Below are positions 56,226 through 64,000 of a stretch of DNA of 64,000 nucleotides, in pieces. The stretch comes from Limosilactobacillus reuteri (GTDB taxonomy: Bacteria > Bacillota > Bacilli > Lactobacillales > Lactobacillaceae): the NCBI RefSeq assembly GCF_003072625.1, contig NZ_CP027805.1, positions 247,001 to 311,000 on the forward strand. The letters run 5' to 3'. Below the pieces are notes generated by a model. It ran no database searches and had not been told where the DNA came from. It worked only from the letters and a program-made list of their open reading frames with translations. The first letter of the stretch is position 1. Every line of letters begins with the position of its first letter. The translations under genes were made by a program, and so were the position numbers.

Positions 56226-56760
56226 CGATATTGAGCGTGTCTTATATAGTGAAGAAATGCTTGGCAAACGAATGGACGAATTAGCAACGGACTTAACAAA
56301 AGATTATAAGGATAAACGGCCAATTATCATTTCCGTTCTAAGCGGAGCAGTTTTATTTACTGTTGATATGATCGAACGGCTAGACATCATGGCCCAAATC
56401 GACTTTATTGATGTTTCTAGTTATTTTGGTGGCTTAGGTTCGACTGGAAAAGTTAAACTTATTCATGATTTGAAAACAGATGTTAAAGACCGGCATGTTC
56501 TAATTATGGAAGATATTGTTGATACTGGTCGTACTTTGAAATACTTGATGGACCTGTTAGCTGACCGGGGAGCAAAGAGCATCAAGGTTTGTTCATTATT
56601 AAATAAGCCAGAAGGTCGGAAAGTAGATGTCGAACCTGACTATGTTGGCTTTACAGTTCCTAAAGAATTCTTGGTTGGATATGGTCTGGACTACAAGGGA
56701 TTCTACCGAAATTTGCCATATGTGGGGATTTTGAAGCCATCTGTATACCAAAATGACTAA
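56218..56760 (+). CDS. hpt: Hypoxanthine phosphoribosyltransferase
   Basis: A 180-residue purine-salvage enzyme joining PRPP with hypoxanthine or guanine. The PRPP motif is LIMEDIVDTGRTL near residue 96; SVLSGAVLFTVDM and VGYGLDYKGFYRNLPYVGIL are the other conserved blocks. AAGGAGAAG precedes the ATG inside tilS. In B. subtilis TilS and HprT together activate ftsH transcription, and the same gene order holds here. Confidence 0.97.
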   Translation: MNNDIERVLYSEEMLGKRMDELATDLTKDYKDKRPIIISVLSGAVLFTVDMIERLDIMAQIDFIDVSSYFGGLGSTGKVKLIHDLKTDVKDRHVLIMEDIVDTGRTLKYLMDLLADRGAKSIKVCSLLNKPEGRKVDVEPDYVGFTVPKEFLVGYGLDYKGFYRNLPYVGILKPSVYQND

Positions 56761-56799
56761 AAATGTTAGATAATTAGGATGACGGAAAAATCGATATTA

Positions 56800-56846
56800 A
56801 ATGGACGGTATTTTAAAGATATTCTTAATTAATGTCCATTTTTATG
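56800..56846 (+). terminator. Probable terminator after hpt
   Basis: AATGGAC near 56800 pairs with GTCCATT near 56834, followed by TTTATGG, a moderately convincing hairpin. Confidence 0.5.
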
Positions 56847-56917
56847 GATTCATAAATATGTAGTATGTATTATTAATAACATTGGTGATAAAACTATTAA
56901 TTCTTCTGTGAAATTAA

Positions 56918-56946
56918 TGGTCAATATTTGTCAAATATGCTATGAT
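56918..56946 (+). promoter_or_regulatory. ftsH promoter overlapped by a CtsR-like box
   Basis: TGGTCA (56918-56923) and TATGAT (56941-56946) are 17 bases apart, with a TGC extended -10. GGTCAATATTTGTCAAA at 56919-56935 matches the CtsR heptad repeat (GGTCAAA-NAN-GGTCAAA) at most positions, with a 10-base period. Confidence 0.6.
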
Positions 56947-56993
56947 AGTGACTACAATTATAAAATATCGTTGCTGGTAGATAGGAGGTTGTT

Positions 56994-59102
56994 ATGAACA
57001 ACAATCGTAAAAAAAATAATTTTACTCATAACGTTCTCTTCTATGCCGTGATGTTCTTGTGTATTATGGGAATCGCCTACTTCTTCTTTGGGGGCAATAC
57101 CTCAACAGGACAAAGTAAGACCGTTTCCCAAAGCGAGTTTATCTCCGAACTGAAGAGTAATAAGGTTAAGAGCGTTCAGCTTCAGCCAAATGGTGGTGTA
57201 TATAAGGTTACGGGTACTTACCGTAAACCCCAGTCAAATAATGACAATTCCGCGAACAATACTGGCTTTGCTCTTACACCACAACGAAACAATAAGGTAA
57301 CCCAATTCCAAAGTTCTGTTTTGGAAAGTGACGTAACTGTTAGTCAACTTCAAAACTATGCTAACCGTCATAATGTAAAGATTAGTACTCGTGCTGAAGA
57401 ATCTAACAGTGTCTGGATGAACCTGTTGTTGACTGTCTTGCCATTAGTCATCATGATTTTCTTCTTCTACATGATGATGGGCCAAGCTGGCCAGGGTGGT
57501 GGCGGCCGTGGAGTGATGAGCTTTGGTAAGACCAAGGCTAAGCCATCTGATGCTAAGAAAAACAAAGTTCGTTTCTCAGATGTTGCCGGTGAAGAAGAAG
57601 AGAAACAAGAATTAGTTGAAATCGTTGAATTCTTGAAGAATCCAAAGAAGTTCACTAAGCTTGGTGCTCGTATTCCATCTGGTGTTTTACTAGAGGGGCC
57701 TCCAGGTACTGGTAAGACCTTGCTAGCTAAGGCGGTTGCCGGTGAATCAGGGGTACCATTCTTCTCAATCTCTGGTTCTGACTTTGTTGAAATGTTCGTC
57801 GGGGTTGGTGCTAGTCGTGTTCGTGACTTGTTTGATCAAGCTAAGAAGGCTGCTCCAGCAATCATCTTCATTGATGAAATTGATGCTGTTGGTCGGCGCC
57901 GTGGAAATGGCATGGGCGGCGGTCACGATGAACGTGAGCAAACCTTGAACCAATTGTTAGTTGAAATGGATGGTTTCCAAGGTGATGAAGGAATCATCGT
58001 AATGGCAGCTACAAACCGTTCAGATGTCTTGGATCCCGCACTTTTGCGTCCAGGACGTTTTGACCGAAAGATTTTGGTTGGTCGTCCAGATGTTAAGGGC
58101 CGTGAAGCCATTCTACGAGTTCATGCTAAGAACAAGCCAATGGCAAGCGACGTTGATTTAAAGGAAATTGCTAAACAGACTCCTGGTTTTGTGGGGGCTG
58201 ACTTAGCTAACCTCTTAAACGAAGCGGCCTTATTAGCTGCGCGGCGAAACAAAACTGAAATTGATGCTGCCGACTTAGATGAAGCAGAAGACCGGGTAAT
58301 TGCTGGACCAGCTAAGCATAACCGTGTCCAATCTGAACAAGAACGAAAGACTGTTGCATACCACGAAGCGGGTCACACAATTGTAGGTCTTGTATTAAAT
58401 GACGCACGAGTTGTGCACAAGGTTACTATTGTCCCACGTGGTCGTGCAGGTGGATATGCTATTATGCTTCCACGTGAAGATCAGATGTTAATGTCGAAAA
58501 AGAATGCGATGGAACAAATTGCTGGTCTGATGGGTGGACGGGCTGCTGAAGAGCTTGTCTTTAAGTCACAATCTTCAGGAGCTTCGAATGACTTTGAACA
58601 AGCAACCCAAATTGCTCGTTCAATGGTTACCCAGTACGGAATGAGTGATAAGATTGGTCCAGTAGAACTGCAAAGTTCTGGTCAGGTCTTTACAGGTCAA
58701 GGCTATGACCAATCGCCTTACTCCGAAAAGACTGCTGCTTTAGTTGATGAAGAAGTACGTCGAATCTTAACTGAAGGGCATGAAACTGCCTTACACATTA
58801 TTGAGACGCATCGTGAGCAACATAAGCAAATCGCTGAAGCATTACTCAAGTACGAGACGCTTGATGAAAAACAAATCCTTAGTCTTTATAAGACCGGAAA
58901 AGTTCCTGATAAGGATGTCGCTGCTGAAGACGAAGAGGCACGCGCACAAACCTTTGAAGAATCCAAGCGTGAACTTGAACGATTGGAAAATGAGCGTCAC
59001 GATGAAGCAAAAGATAATCAAAATGATTTATCTGATACTAAGAGTGATAACTCAAATGATTCACAATCAAGTGATGATTCAGACAATTCTGAAGACAAGT
59101 AA
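56994..59102 (+). CDS. ftsH: ATP-dependent zinc metalloprotease FtsH
   Basis: A 702-residue membrane AAA+ protease degrading misfolded and regulatory proteins. Two membrane spans (residues about 10-29 and 140-160) flank an extracytoplasmic domain. Walker [14 protein letters not shown], Walker [12 protein letters not shown], the second region of homology [11 protein letters not shown] and the zinc site [10 protein letters not shown] are all intact. The C-terminal tail is unusually rich in Asp, Ser and Asn. ATG 56994 behind AGGAGG. A terminator and hslO follow. Confidence 0.97.
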   Translation: MNNNRKKNNFTHNVLFYAVMFLCIMGIAYFFFGGNTSTGQSKTVSQSEFISELKSNKVKSVQLQPNGGVYKVTGTYRKPQSNNDNSANNTGFALTPQRNNKVTQFQSSVLESDVTVSQLQNYANRHNVKISTRAEESNSVWMNLLLTVLPLVIMIFFFYMMMGQAGQGGGGRGVMSFGKTKAKPSDAKKNKVRFSDVAGEEEEKQELVEIVEFLKNPKKFTKLGARIPSGVLLEGPPGTGKTLLAKAVAGESGVPFFSISGSDFVEMFVGVGASRVRDLFDQAKKAAPAIIFIDEIDAVGRRRGNGMGGGHDEREQTLNQLLVEMDGFQGDEGIIVMAATNRSDVLDPALLRPGRFDRKILVGRPDVKGREAILRVHAKNKPMASDVDLKEIAKQTPGFVGADLANLLNEAALLAARRNKTEIDAADLDEAEDRVIAGPAKHNRVQSEQERKTVAYHEAGHTIVGLVLNDARVVHKVTIVPRGRAGGYAIMLPREDQMLMSKKNAMEQIAGLMGGRAAEELVFKSQSSGASNDFEQATQIARSMVTQYGMSDKIGPVELQSSGQVFTGQGYDQSPYSEKTAALVDEEVRRILTEGHETALHIIETHREQHKQIAEALLKYETLDEKQILSLYKTGKVPDKDVAAEDEEARAQTFEESKRELERLENERHDEAKDNQNDLSDTKSDNSNDSQSSDDSDNSEDK

Positions 59103-59106
59103 ACTA

Positions 59107-59165
59107 TTGAAAAGACGGAAGATACAAAACCTGATTGGTAGGTGGTGGTCTTCCGTCTTTTCTTT
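59107..59165 (+). terminator. Terminator after ftsH
   Basis: AAAGACGGAAGA and TCTTCCGTCTTT form a 12-bp stem followed by TCTTT. Confidence 0.75.
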
Positions 59166-59192
59166 AGGTTAAATTTTAAGGAGGAATTTAAA

Positions 59193-60113
59193 ATGAAAAC
59201 AACAGATTATTTAGTAAAGTCAATGACTAAGGATGGAAAGTTTCGGGCTTACGCTGTAAATGCTACCCAAGTCGTTCAAAAGGCACATGAAATTCATGAT
59301 ACATGGAGTGCTTCTTCTGCTGCCCTTGGTCGAACTTTAATTGGAACGATTCTTTTGGCTACTTCTAGTTTACAAGGAGAAGCAGGAATGACGGTCAAGA
59401 TTCAAGGAAATGGTCCGGTTGGCTTTATTGTTGCGGATGGAACTGCTGAAGGAACTGTAAAAGGCTACATGGGTAATCCACACGTTTCTTTACCAGCAAA
59501 TGATAAGGGGAAGATTGATGTTGCAAAGGCAATTGGTAATCAAGGAACTCTTTCTGTAACCAAAATGGCTCCAGGCGACAAGACACCATATACCGGTGAA
59601 GTAAATTTAGTTTCTGGTGAACTTGGTGATGACTTTACTTACTACCTTGCTCAATCTGAACAAATTCCTTCAGCGGTTGGCCTTTCAGTATTCGTTAACC
59701 CTGATGAAAATATTGATGTTGCTGGTGGTTTCATGATTCAAGTAATGCCTGGTGCTAGCGATGAAGAAATCAACAAACTTGAAAAGACATTGAAGGGCTT
59801 GCCATTGGTATCACAGATGTTACGTGATGGTGATACGCCAGAAGATATTTTGAAGAAGATTTTTGGTGATGACTTAAAGATCCTTGAAACGATGCCAGTT
59901 CGTTATGCATGTGATTGCTCAAAGGAACGTTTTGCGCACGCCCTTGCAAGTATCTCTAAAGATGACATGAAGAAGCTGATTGACGAAGACCACCATGCAG
60001 AAGCTGTTTGCCAATTCTGTGGGAAGAAGTACGAATTTAACGAAGACGAATTAAAGAAGATCTATGCGGAAATGACGGCGAATGATGATAAAAAATCAAC
60101 AGATGAAAAGTAA
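59193..60113 (+). CDS. hslO: Redox-regulated chaperone Hsp33
   Basis: A 306-residue holdase activated by oxidation and unfolding. The N-terminal domain includes STAALGRTL-like wording (SSAALGRTLIGTILL), and the C-terminal zinc centre has Cys-x-Cys in YACDCSKERF and Cys-x2-Cys in VCQFCGKKYEF. The C-terminus carries a short acidic extension. Start ATG 59193 has AAGGAGG upstream. The ftsH-hslO-dusB-lysS order is typical of Firmicutes. Confidence 0.96.
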   Translation: MKTTDYLVKSMTKDGKFRAYAVNATQVVQKAHEIHDTWSASSAALGRTLIGTILLATSSLQGEAGMTVKIQGNGPVGFIVADGTAEGTVKGYMGNPHVSLPANDKGKIDVAKAIGNQGTLSVTKMAPGDKTPYTGEVNLVSGELGDDFTYYLAQSEQIPSAVGLSVFVNPDENIDVAGGFMIQVMPGASDEEINKLEKTLKGLPLVSQMLRDGDTPEDILKKIFGDDLKILETMPVRYACDCSKERFAHALASISKDDMKKLIDEDHHAEAVCQFCGKKYEFNEDELKKIYAEMTANDDKKSTDEK

Positions 60114-60220
60114 TTTTTGGTGCTAAGCGCGTTGATATGCTATGATAGTTGAGTTATCGGACAATTAAAAATGAAACTGGATGGCCAGCACAGTTTCTTA
60201 AGCAGTAATGAGGTGAAAAA

Positions 60221-61222
60221 ATGAAGTGGAAGATCGGTAACGTTGAAATTCCTAATCAAGTTGTTGTTGCACCAATGGCTGGAGTAACCAATTCCGCCTT
60301 TCGGGTTATCTGTAAAAGATTTGGTGCTGGCTACGTTGTCTGTGAAATGATCTCAGACCGTGGCATTATGTACCATAATCAACGAACTTTAAATATGATG
60401 GATGTCGACCCAGAAGAACATCCAATGGGAATTCAAATTTTCGGTGGAACCAAAGAAACATTAGTTGAGGCTGCTAAGTATGTAGATCAACATACAGCAG
60501 CTGACGTGATTGATATAAATATGGGGTGCCCTGTTAATAAGGTTGTTAAAACTGACGCGGGTGCGCGATGGTTACTAGATCCTAATAAAGTCTATGAAAT
60601 GGTGTCATATGTTACTGATGCTGTTAAAAAGCCAGTTACCGTTAAGATGCGAACGGGTTGGGACGACAAGCATATTTTAGCTGTTGAAGATGCTTTAGCA
60701 GCTGAACGGGCAGGAGCTAGCGCGATTGCGATGCATGGTCGAACTCGAAAACAAATGTATACGGGACAAGCAGATTGGAATATACTAAAAGAAGTAGCGA
60801 GTCAATTGAAAATTCCGTTCATGGCTAATGGTGATGTGAAGACACCAGAAGATGCAAAGAAGATTCTTGATATGACTGGCGCAACCGCCGCAATGATCGG
60901 TCGGGCAGCGATGGGTAACCCATGGATGCTAAAGCGGACTGAACATTACTTGGAGACCGGTGAGCTGCTTCCAGAAGCAACCCCAGAACAAAAGATTGAA
61001 ATGGCCAAGGACCATCTTAATCGTTTAGTTGATTTAAAGGGTGAATATGTGGGAGTTCGTGAGTTCCGTGGGTTATCTACGTACTATATCAAGGGTATTC
61101 CGCGTGCTGCCCGGACTAAGGTAGCATTAGTCGAGGCCGAAACACTTGATGAAATGAACGATATTTTTGACCGATTTGCTGAACAAACTGCAGAACGAGC
61201 TGCAAAAAGACAGCAAGCTTAA
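60221..61222 (+). CDS. dusB: tRNA-dihydrouridine synthase
   Basis: An FMN-dependent enzyme of 333 residues reducing uridines in tRNA. VVVAPMAGVTNSAFR near residue 15 binds FMN, and DINMGCPVNKVVK near residue 100 carries the catalytic Cys. KMRTGWD, AMHGRTRKQMY and GRAAMGNPWM complete the family pattern. It has GAGGTGAAAA before its ATG and is followed by lysS after 20 bases, so the pair is co-transcribed. Confidence 0.95.
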   Translation: MKWKIGNVEIPNQVVVAPMAGVTNSAFRVICKRFGAGYVVCEMISDRGIMYHNQRTLNMMDVDPEEHPMGIQIFGGTKETLVEAAKYVDQHTAADVIDINMGCPVNKVVKTDAGARWLLDPNKVYEMVSYVTDAVKKPVTVKMRTGWDDKHILAVEDALAAERAGASAIAMHGRTRKQMYTGQADWNILKEVASQLKIPFMANGDVKTPEDAKKILDMTGATAAMIGRAAMGNPWMLKRTEHYLETGELLPEATPEQKIEMAKDHLNRLVDLKGEYVGVREFRGLSTYYIKGIPRAARTKVALVEAETLDEMNDIFDRFAEQTAERAAKRQQA

Positions 61223-61242
61223 TTACGAGGAGGAGAACTTAA

Positions 61243-62760
61243 GTGTCACAAGAACTAGATCAAATGCGCGTTCGGCGTGAAAAAATGGAAGAGTTAAAAG
61301 AAGCGGGAATTGAACCATTTGGCCGCCGCTTCAAACGAGACCATCTTGCCCAAGATTTGCATGATAAGTTTGATCAATACGATAAAGAAGAATTAAACGA
61401 GATGGGCGCCAAAGTAATTATTGCGGGTCGAATGACAAGAAAGCGGAGTAGTGGTAAGGCTGGGTTCGCTGACTTTGTTGATCGGACTGGTAAGATTCAA
61501 GTTTACGCTCGTAAGGATATGGTAGGGGATGAACCTTACCATGTTTTCAAGCGATCAGATATTGGTGACTTCCTTGGAATTGAAGGGGATGTTATCAAGA
61601 CAGATACAGGCGAATTAACTGTTCGTGCACATAAAATTACCTTCTTGTCAAAAGCATTGCGTCCGCTTCCTAATAAGTGGGATGGGGTTACTGATCCTGA
61701 AACTATCTATCGTCAGCGTTACCTTGATTTAATTTCTAACCCAGAAAGTTTCAAGCGTTTCCACCAACGGACAGCGATCATCAAGGCTGTCCGGAAGTAC
61801 ATGGATGATAATGGCTTTACAGAAGTTGAAACCCCAATCTTGAACACGCAAGCTGGTGGTGCTAATGCGCGTCCGTTCATCACTCACCACAATGCGCTTG
61901 ATATTGATATGTACTTGCGGATTGCTACCGAATTGTACCTCAAGCGGTTAATTGTTGGTGGCTTTGAACGGGTATATGAATTGGGTCGGATTTTCCGGAA
62001 TGAAGGGATGGATCCTCACCATAACCCTGAATTTACTACAATGGAAACTTATGCTGCTTACTTTGACTTCCAAGATGTTATGGATGAAACAGAAGGAATC
62101 GTTAAGGCAGCAGCTAAAGTTGTTTCAGATGATGGAAAGATTACTTACCAAGGACATGAAATTGACCTTGGAGGAAACTTTAAACGGATCACGATGGCGG
62201 ATGCCGTTAAGGAAAAGACTGGCATTGACTTCAGCGATGAATTAATGACGGACGAAGATGCTAAGAAGTTAGCCGATGAACATAAGGTTGAATATAAGTC
62301 GTACTGGACAAAGGGTCATATCTTGAATGCGTTCTTTGAAGAGTTTGTTGAAGATACGCTTATCCAACCAACTTTTGTCTATGAATTCCCAGTCGAAGTT
62401 TCACCATTGGCAAAGCGGAATGCTGATAATCCTGCGATGACTGATCGTTTCGAATTGTATGTTGATGGTAGCGAATTGGCAAATGCCTTTAGTGAATTAA
62501 ACGATCCAATTGACCAGAAGGAACGTTTTGAAATGCAAGCAAAGGAAAAAGCTAATGGTAATGATGAAGCTGAACCAGTCGACTTAGATTACGTTCAAGC
62601 CCTCGAATACGGAATGCCGCCTACTGGGGGACTTGGTATTGGAATCGACCGTCTTGTAATGCTCCTTACTGATGCTAAATCTATTCGGGATGTTATTCTC
62701 TTTCCAACAATGCGTCCAGAAAAGGAAGCTAAGAACGATTCAAAGAAAAAGAAGAAGTAA
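61243..62760 (+). CDS. lysS: Lysine--tRNA ligase (class II)
   Basis: A 505-residue class II synthetase. The N-terminal OB-fold anticodon-binding domain (residues about 55-150) is followed by the catalytic core with motif 1 near [13 protein letters not shown], motif 2 [17 protein letters not shown] and motif 3 [13 protein letters not shown]. The start is GTG at 61243 behind GGAGGAGAA. The C-terminus ends in a Lys-rich tail. A strong terminator lies downstream, at whose foot a group II intron is inserted. Confidence 0.97.
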   Translation: MSQELDQMRVRREKMEELKEAGIEPFGRRFKRDHLAQDLHDKFDQYDKEELNEMGAKVIIAGRMTRKRSSGKAGFADFVDRTGKIQVYARKDMVGDEPYHVFKRSDIGDFLGIEGDVIKTDTGELTVRAHKITFLSKALRPLPNKWDGVTDPETIYRQRYLDLISNPESFKRFHQRTAIIKAVRKYMDDNGFTEVETPILNTQAGGANARPFITHHNALDIDMYLRIATELYLKRLIVGGFERVYELGRIFRNEGMDPHHNPEFTTMETYAAYFDFQDVMDETEGIVKAAAKVVSDDGKITYQGHEIDLGGNFKRITMADAVKEKTGIDFSDELMTDEDAKKLADEHKVEYKSYWTKGHILNAFFEEFVEDTLIQPTFVYEFPVEVSPLAKRNADNPAMTDRFELYVDGSELANAFSELNDPIDQKERFEMQAKEKANGNDEAEPVDLDYVQALEYGMPPTGGLGIGIDRLVMLLTDAKSIRDVILFPTMRPEKEAKNDSKKKKK

Positions 62761-62816
62761 GCTGAATAGTTGATGAAGGCTTTAAGGAGTCTTTAGAAAA
62801 TTAGCATAAAATAGAT

Positions 62817-62853
62817 AACTCGTATTCCATTTTTATGGGGTGCGAGTTTTTCT
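62817..62853 (+). terminator. Terminator after lysS
   Basis: AACTCGTATTCCAT (62817-62830) pairs along its full length with ATGGGGTGCGAGTT (62835-62848), then TTTC. Confidence 0.85.
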
Positions 62854-62854
62854 G

Positions 62855-64000
62855 GTGCGCCCGGCATGGGTATTAGCTAGGTGGTGAAAGTCCGCTATGG
62901 GCCGTAGTAGTCGGAACCATGAGCTGAGGACAAGGGTGTCCACCGTGAGGTGGAATCTGAAGGAAGTCTAAGGCAAAGTACTGCATCGATGAACAAGAAG
63001 TAGCTATAAGGCTGAAATTAACTGGATAAGGCTGCTAGACAAGTTGAAGTCCAATACTACTCGAAGTTGGTCTCAGTAAAGCTAACGATGACATGGTACG
63101 AAAGCTAATATTCTTACCCGGGGAGATCTGGCCTACACGTTTCCGACAAGAGGAATAAGTTTAATTTCCACAGAAACAAGCGGTGCAGTGATGCAGTGTT
63201 GAGTAAGCCAGAAGTCAGCCGAGGTCATAGTAGTTTGAATAATCAGATGAAGGACTGAACGACAATAACTTGTAACTTATATCGGAGGTGTAATCAGGTG
63301 CGACAATCGCAGAAAACAGAACAACAAGCTGACCGCTTGTCGAGAATAGGTTTGGAAAACCGAAAGTACACAAGGGCGCGTAGTACCGGTTATGGTGAAG
63401 GTAAAGGTATGAGTGTCACTATCCAAGACCTGGTCTTGGATCGCAATAACCTTAATCAGGCTTATTTGCGAGTTAAGAGAAATAAAGGAGCAGCAGGCGT
63501 TGACGATATGACAGTCAATGACCTTCTGCCATATCTCAGAGAAAATAAGACGGAACTGATCGCTAGTTTGCGTGAGGGCAAGTATAAACCAGCTCCAGTC
63601 AAACGGTAGAAATTCCGAAGCCTAATGGTGGAGTAAGAAGACTTGGAATACCAACGGTGGTGGACCGAATGGTTCAACAAGCTGTAGCCCAAATTCTTAC
63701 GCCTATCTTTGAGCGTGTTTTCTCTGATAATAGCTTTGGCTTCCGTCCCCACCGTGGGGCCCATGACGCTATTTCAAAAGTAGTAGATCTTTATAATCAA
63801 GGTTATCGAAGAGTTGTCGACTTAGATCTAAAAGCCTATTTTGATAACGTTAATCATGACTTGATGATTAAGTATCTCCAACAATATATTGATGACCCAT
63901 GGACACTAAGACTCATTCGTAAGTTTCTAACTAGCGGAGTCTTAGACCATGGGCTTTTCGCTAAGAGTGAAAAAGGAACCCCACAAGGAGGGCCATTGTC
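62855..64000 (+). mobile_element. Group II intron, 5' part (runs off window)
   Basis: It begins GTGCGCCCGGCATGGG, the GUGCG boundary plus domain I start of bacterial group II introns, with GGTGAAAGTCC soon after. About 440 bases of ribozyme domains precede an intron-encoded reverse transcriptase. It is inserted one to two bases beyond the lysS terminator tail. Domains V and VI and the 3' end are outside the window, so class and completeness are open. Confidence 0.85.
63298..64000 (+). pseudogene. ltrA: Group II intron reverse transcriptase/maturase, frameshifted and cut by window end
   Basis: The intron-encoded protein splices and retro-homes the intron. It starts at GTG 63298 behind GGAGGTG. 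The RT0/RT1 part (NNLNQAYLRVKRNKGAAGVDDM, given here as family wording in two blocks) stops at TAG 63607-63609; the same protein continues in the -1 frame from 63606 with IPKPNGGVRRLGIPTV, SFGFRPHRGAHDA, DLDLKAYFDNV and GTPQGGPLS. One missing G would explain it. The YxDD catalytic motif lies past the window end. Confidence 0.85.

Overview
The window is a low-GC Firmicutes chromosome segment. Protein wording, gene order and the mix of housekeeping genes point to a heterofermentative Lactobacillaceae member, most likely Limosilactobacillus reuteri or a close relative. The species call is recognition from memory, not a database result. Most of the 64 kb is core chromosome; accessory DNA sits at about 34.95-37.7 kb and from 62.85 kb to the end. 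No rRNA, tRNA, CRISPR array or prophage was seen.

Layout. 1-4.6 kb: end of metG, tatD, rnmV, rsmA, veg and an orphan-looking ispE. 4.6-4.8 kb: a large folded intergenic element. 4.9-7.3 kb: zinc importer znuACB behind a strong Zur-like operator. 7.3-11.7 kb: purR-glmU, prs and a Ser-rich lipoprotein. 11.8-14.8 kb (minus strand): HAD phosphatase, HD hydrolase and LipL-like acyltransferase. 15-19.7 kb: a DUF1934 protein that seems to start at AUU, rpoE, pyrG with a reiterative-transcription attenuator, murA with Asp in place of the catalytic Cys, and rpmE2. 19.8-22.8 kb: a lone PTS EIIC, a membrane-anchored alpha/beta hydrolase and a class A sortase. 23.2-29.7 kb: a probable operon of a multiply broken ppsA, a cytosolic-looking beta-helix protein, a divergent triosephosphate isomerase, a class II aldolase and a histidine phosphatase. 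29.7-34.9 kb: LMW-PTP, lemA-htpX, murF, cshA. 34.95-37.7 kb: a decayed IS30 element, an apparently intact IS3-family element abutting it, and a glutaminase stump. 37.7-42.2 kb (minus): the full dltXABCD operon. 42.5-44.4 kb: acpS-alr-mazF. 44.4-47.2 kb: codB (nonsense codon)-codA behind a PyrR-type attenuator. 47.2-48.3 kb: a T-box leader driving a hydratase-family gene. 48.4-62.8 kb: CbpA-like CBS-ACT protein, then pth-mfd-rqcP-divIC-yabR-tilS-hpt-ftsH-hslO-dusB-lysS. 62.85 kb to the end: the 5' part of a group II intron with a frameshifted reverse transcriptase.

The window is rich in RNA-level control: the pyrG and codBA pyrimidine switches, the T-box, and a hairpin immediately before cshA. 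DNA operators for zinc (Zur), purine (PurR) and heat stress (CtsR) are also proposed. Cell-envelope functions recur: MurA, MurF, alanine racemase, D-alanylation of teichoic acid, sortase and DivIC. Single-base lesions are seen in ppsA, codB, the IS30 transposase and the intron RT. They may be real gene decay or, in part, sequence errors. Intergenic repeats of one related family occur near 4.7, 7.3 and 22.8 kb. I see no wholly new multi-gene system. The least conventional items are the T-box on a hydratase gene, the structured repeat family and the beta-helix/aldolase operon.
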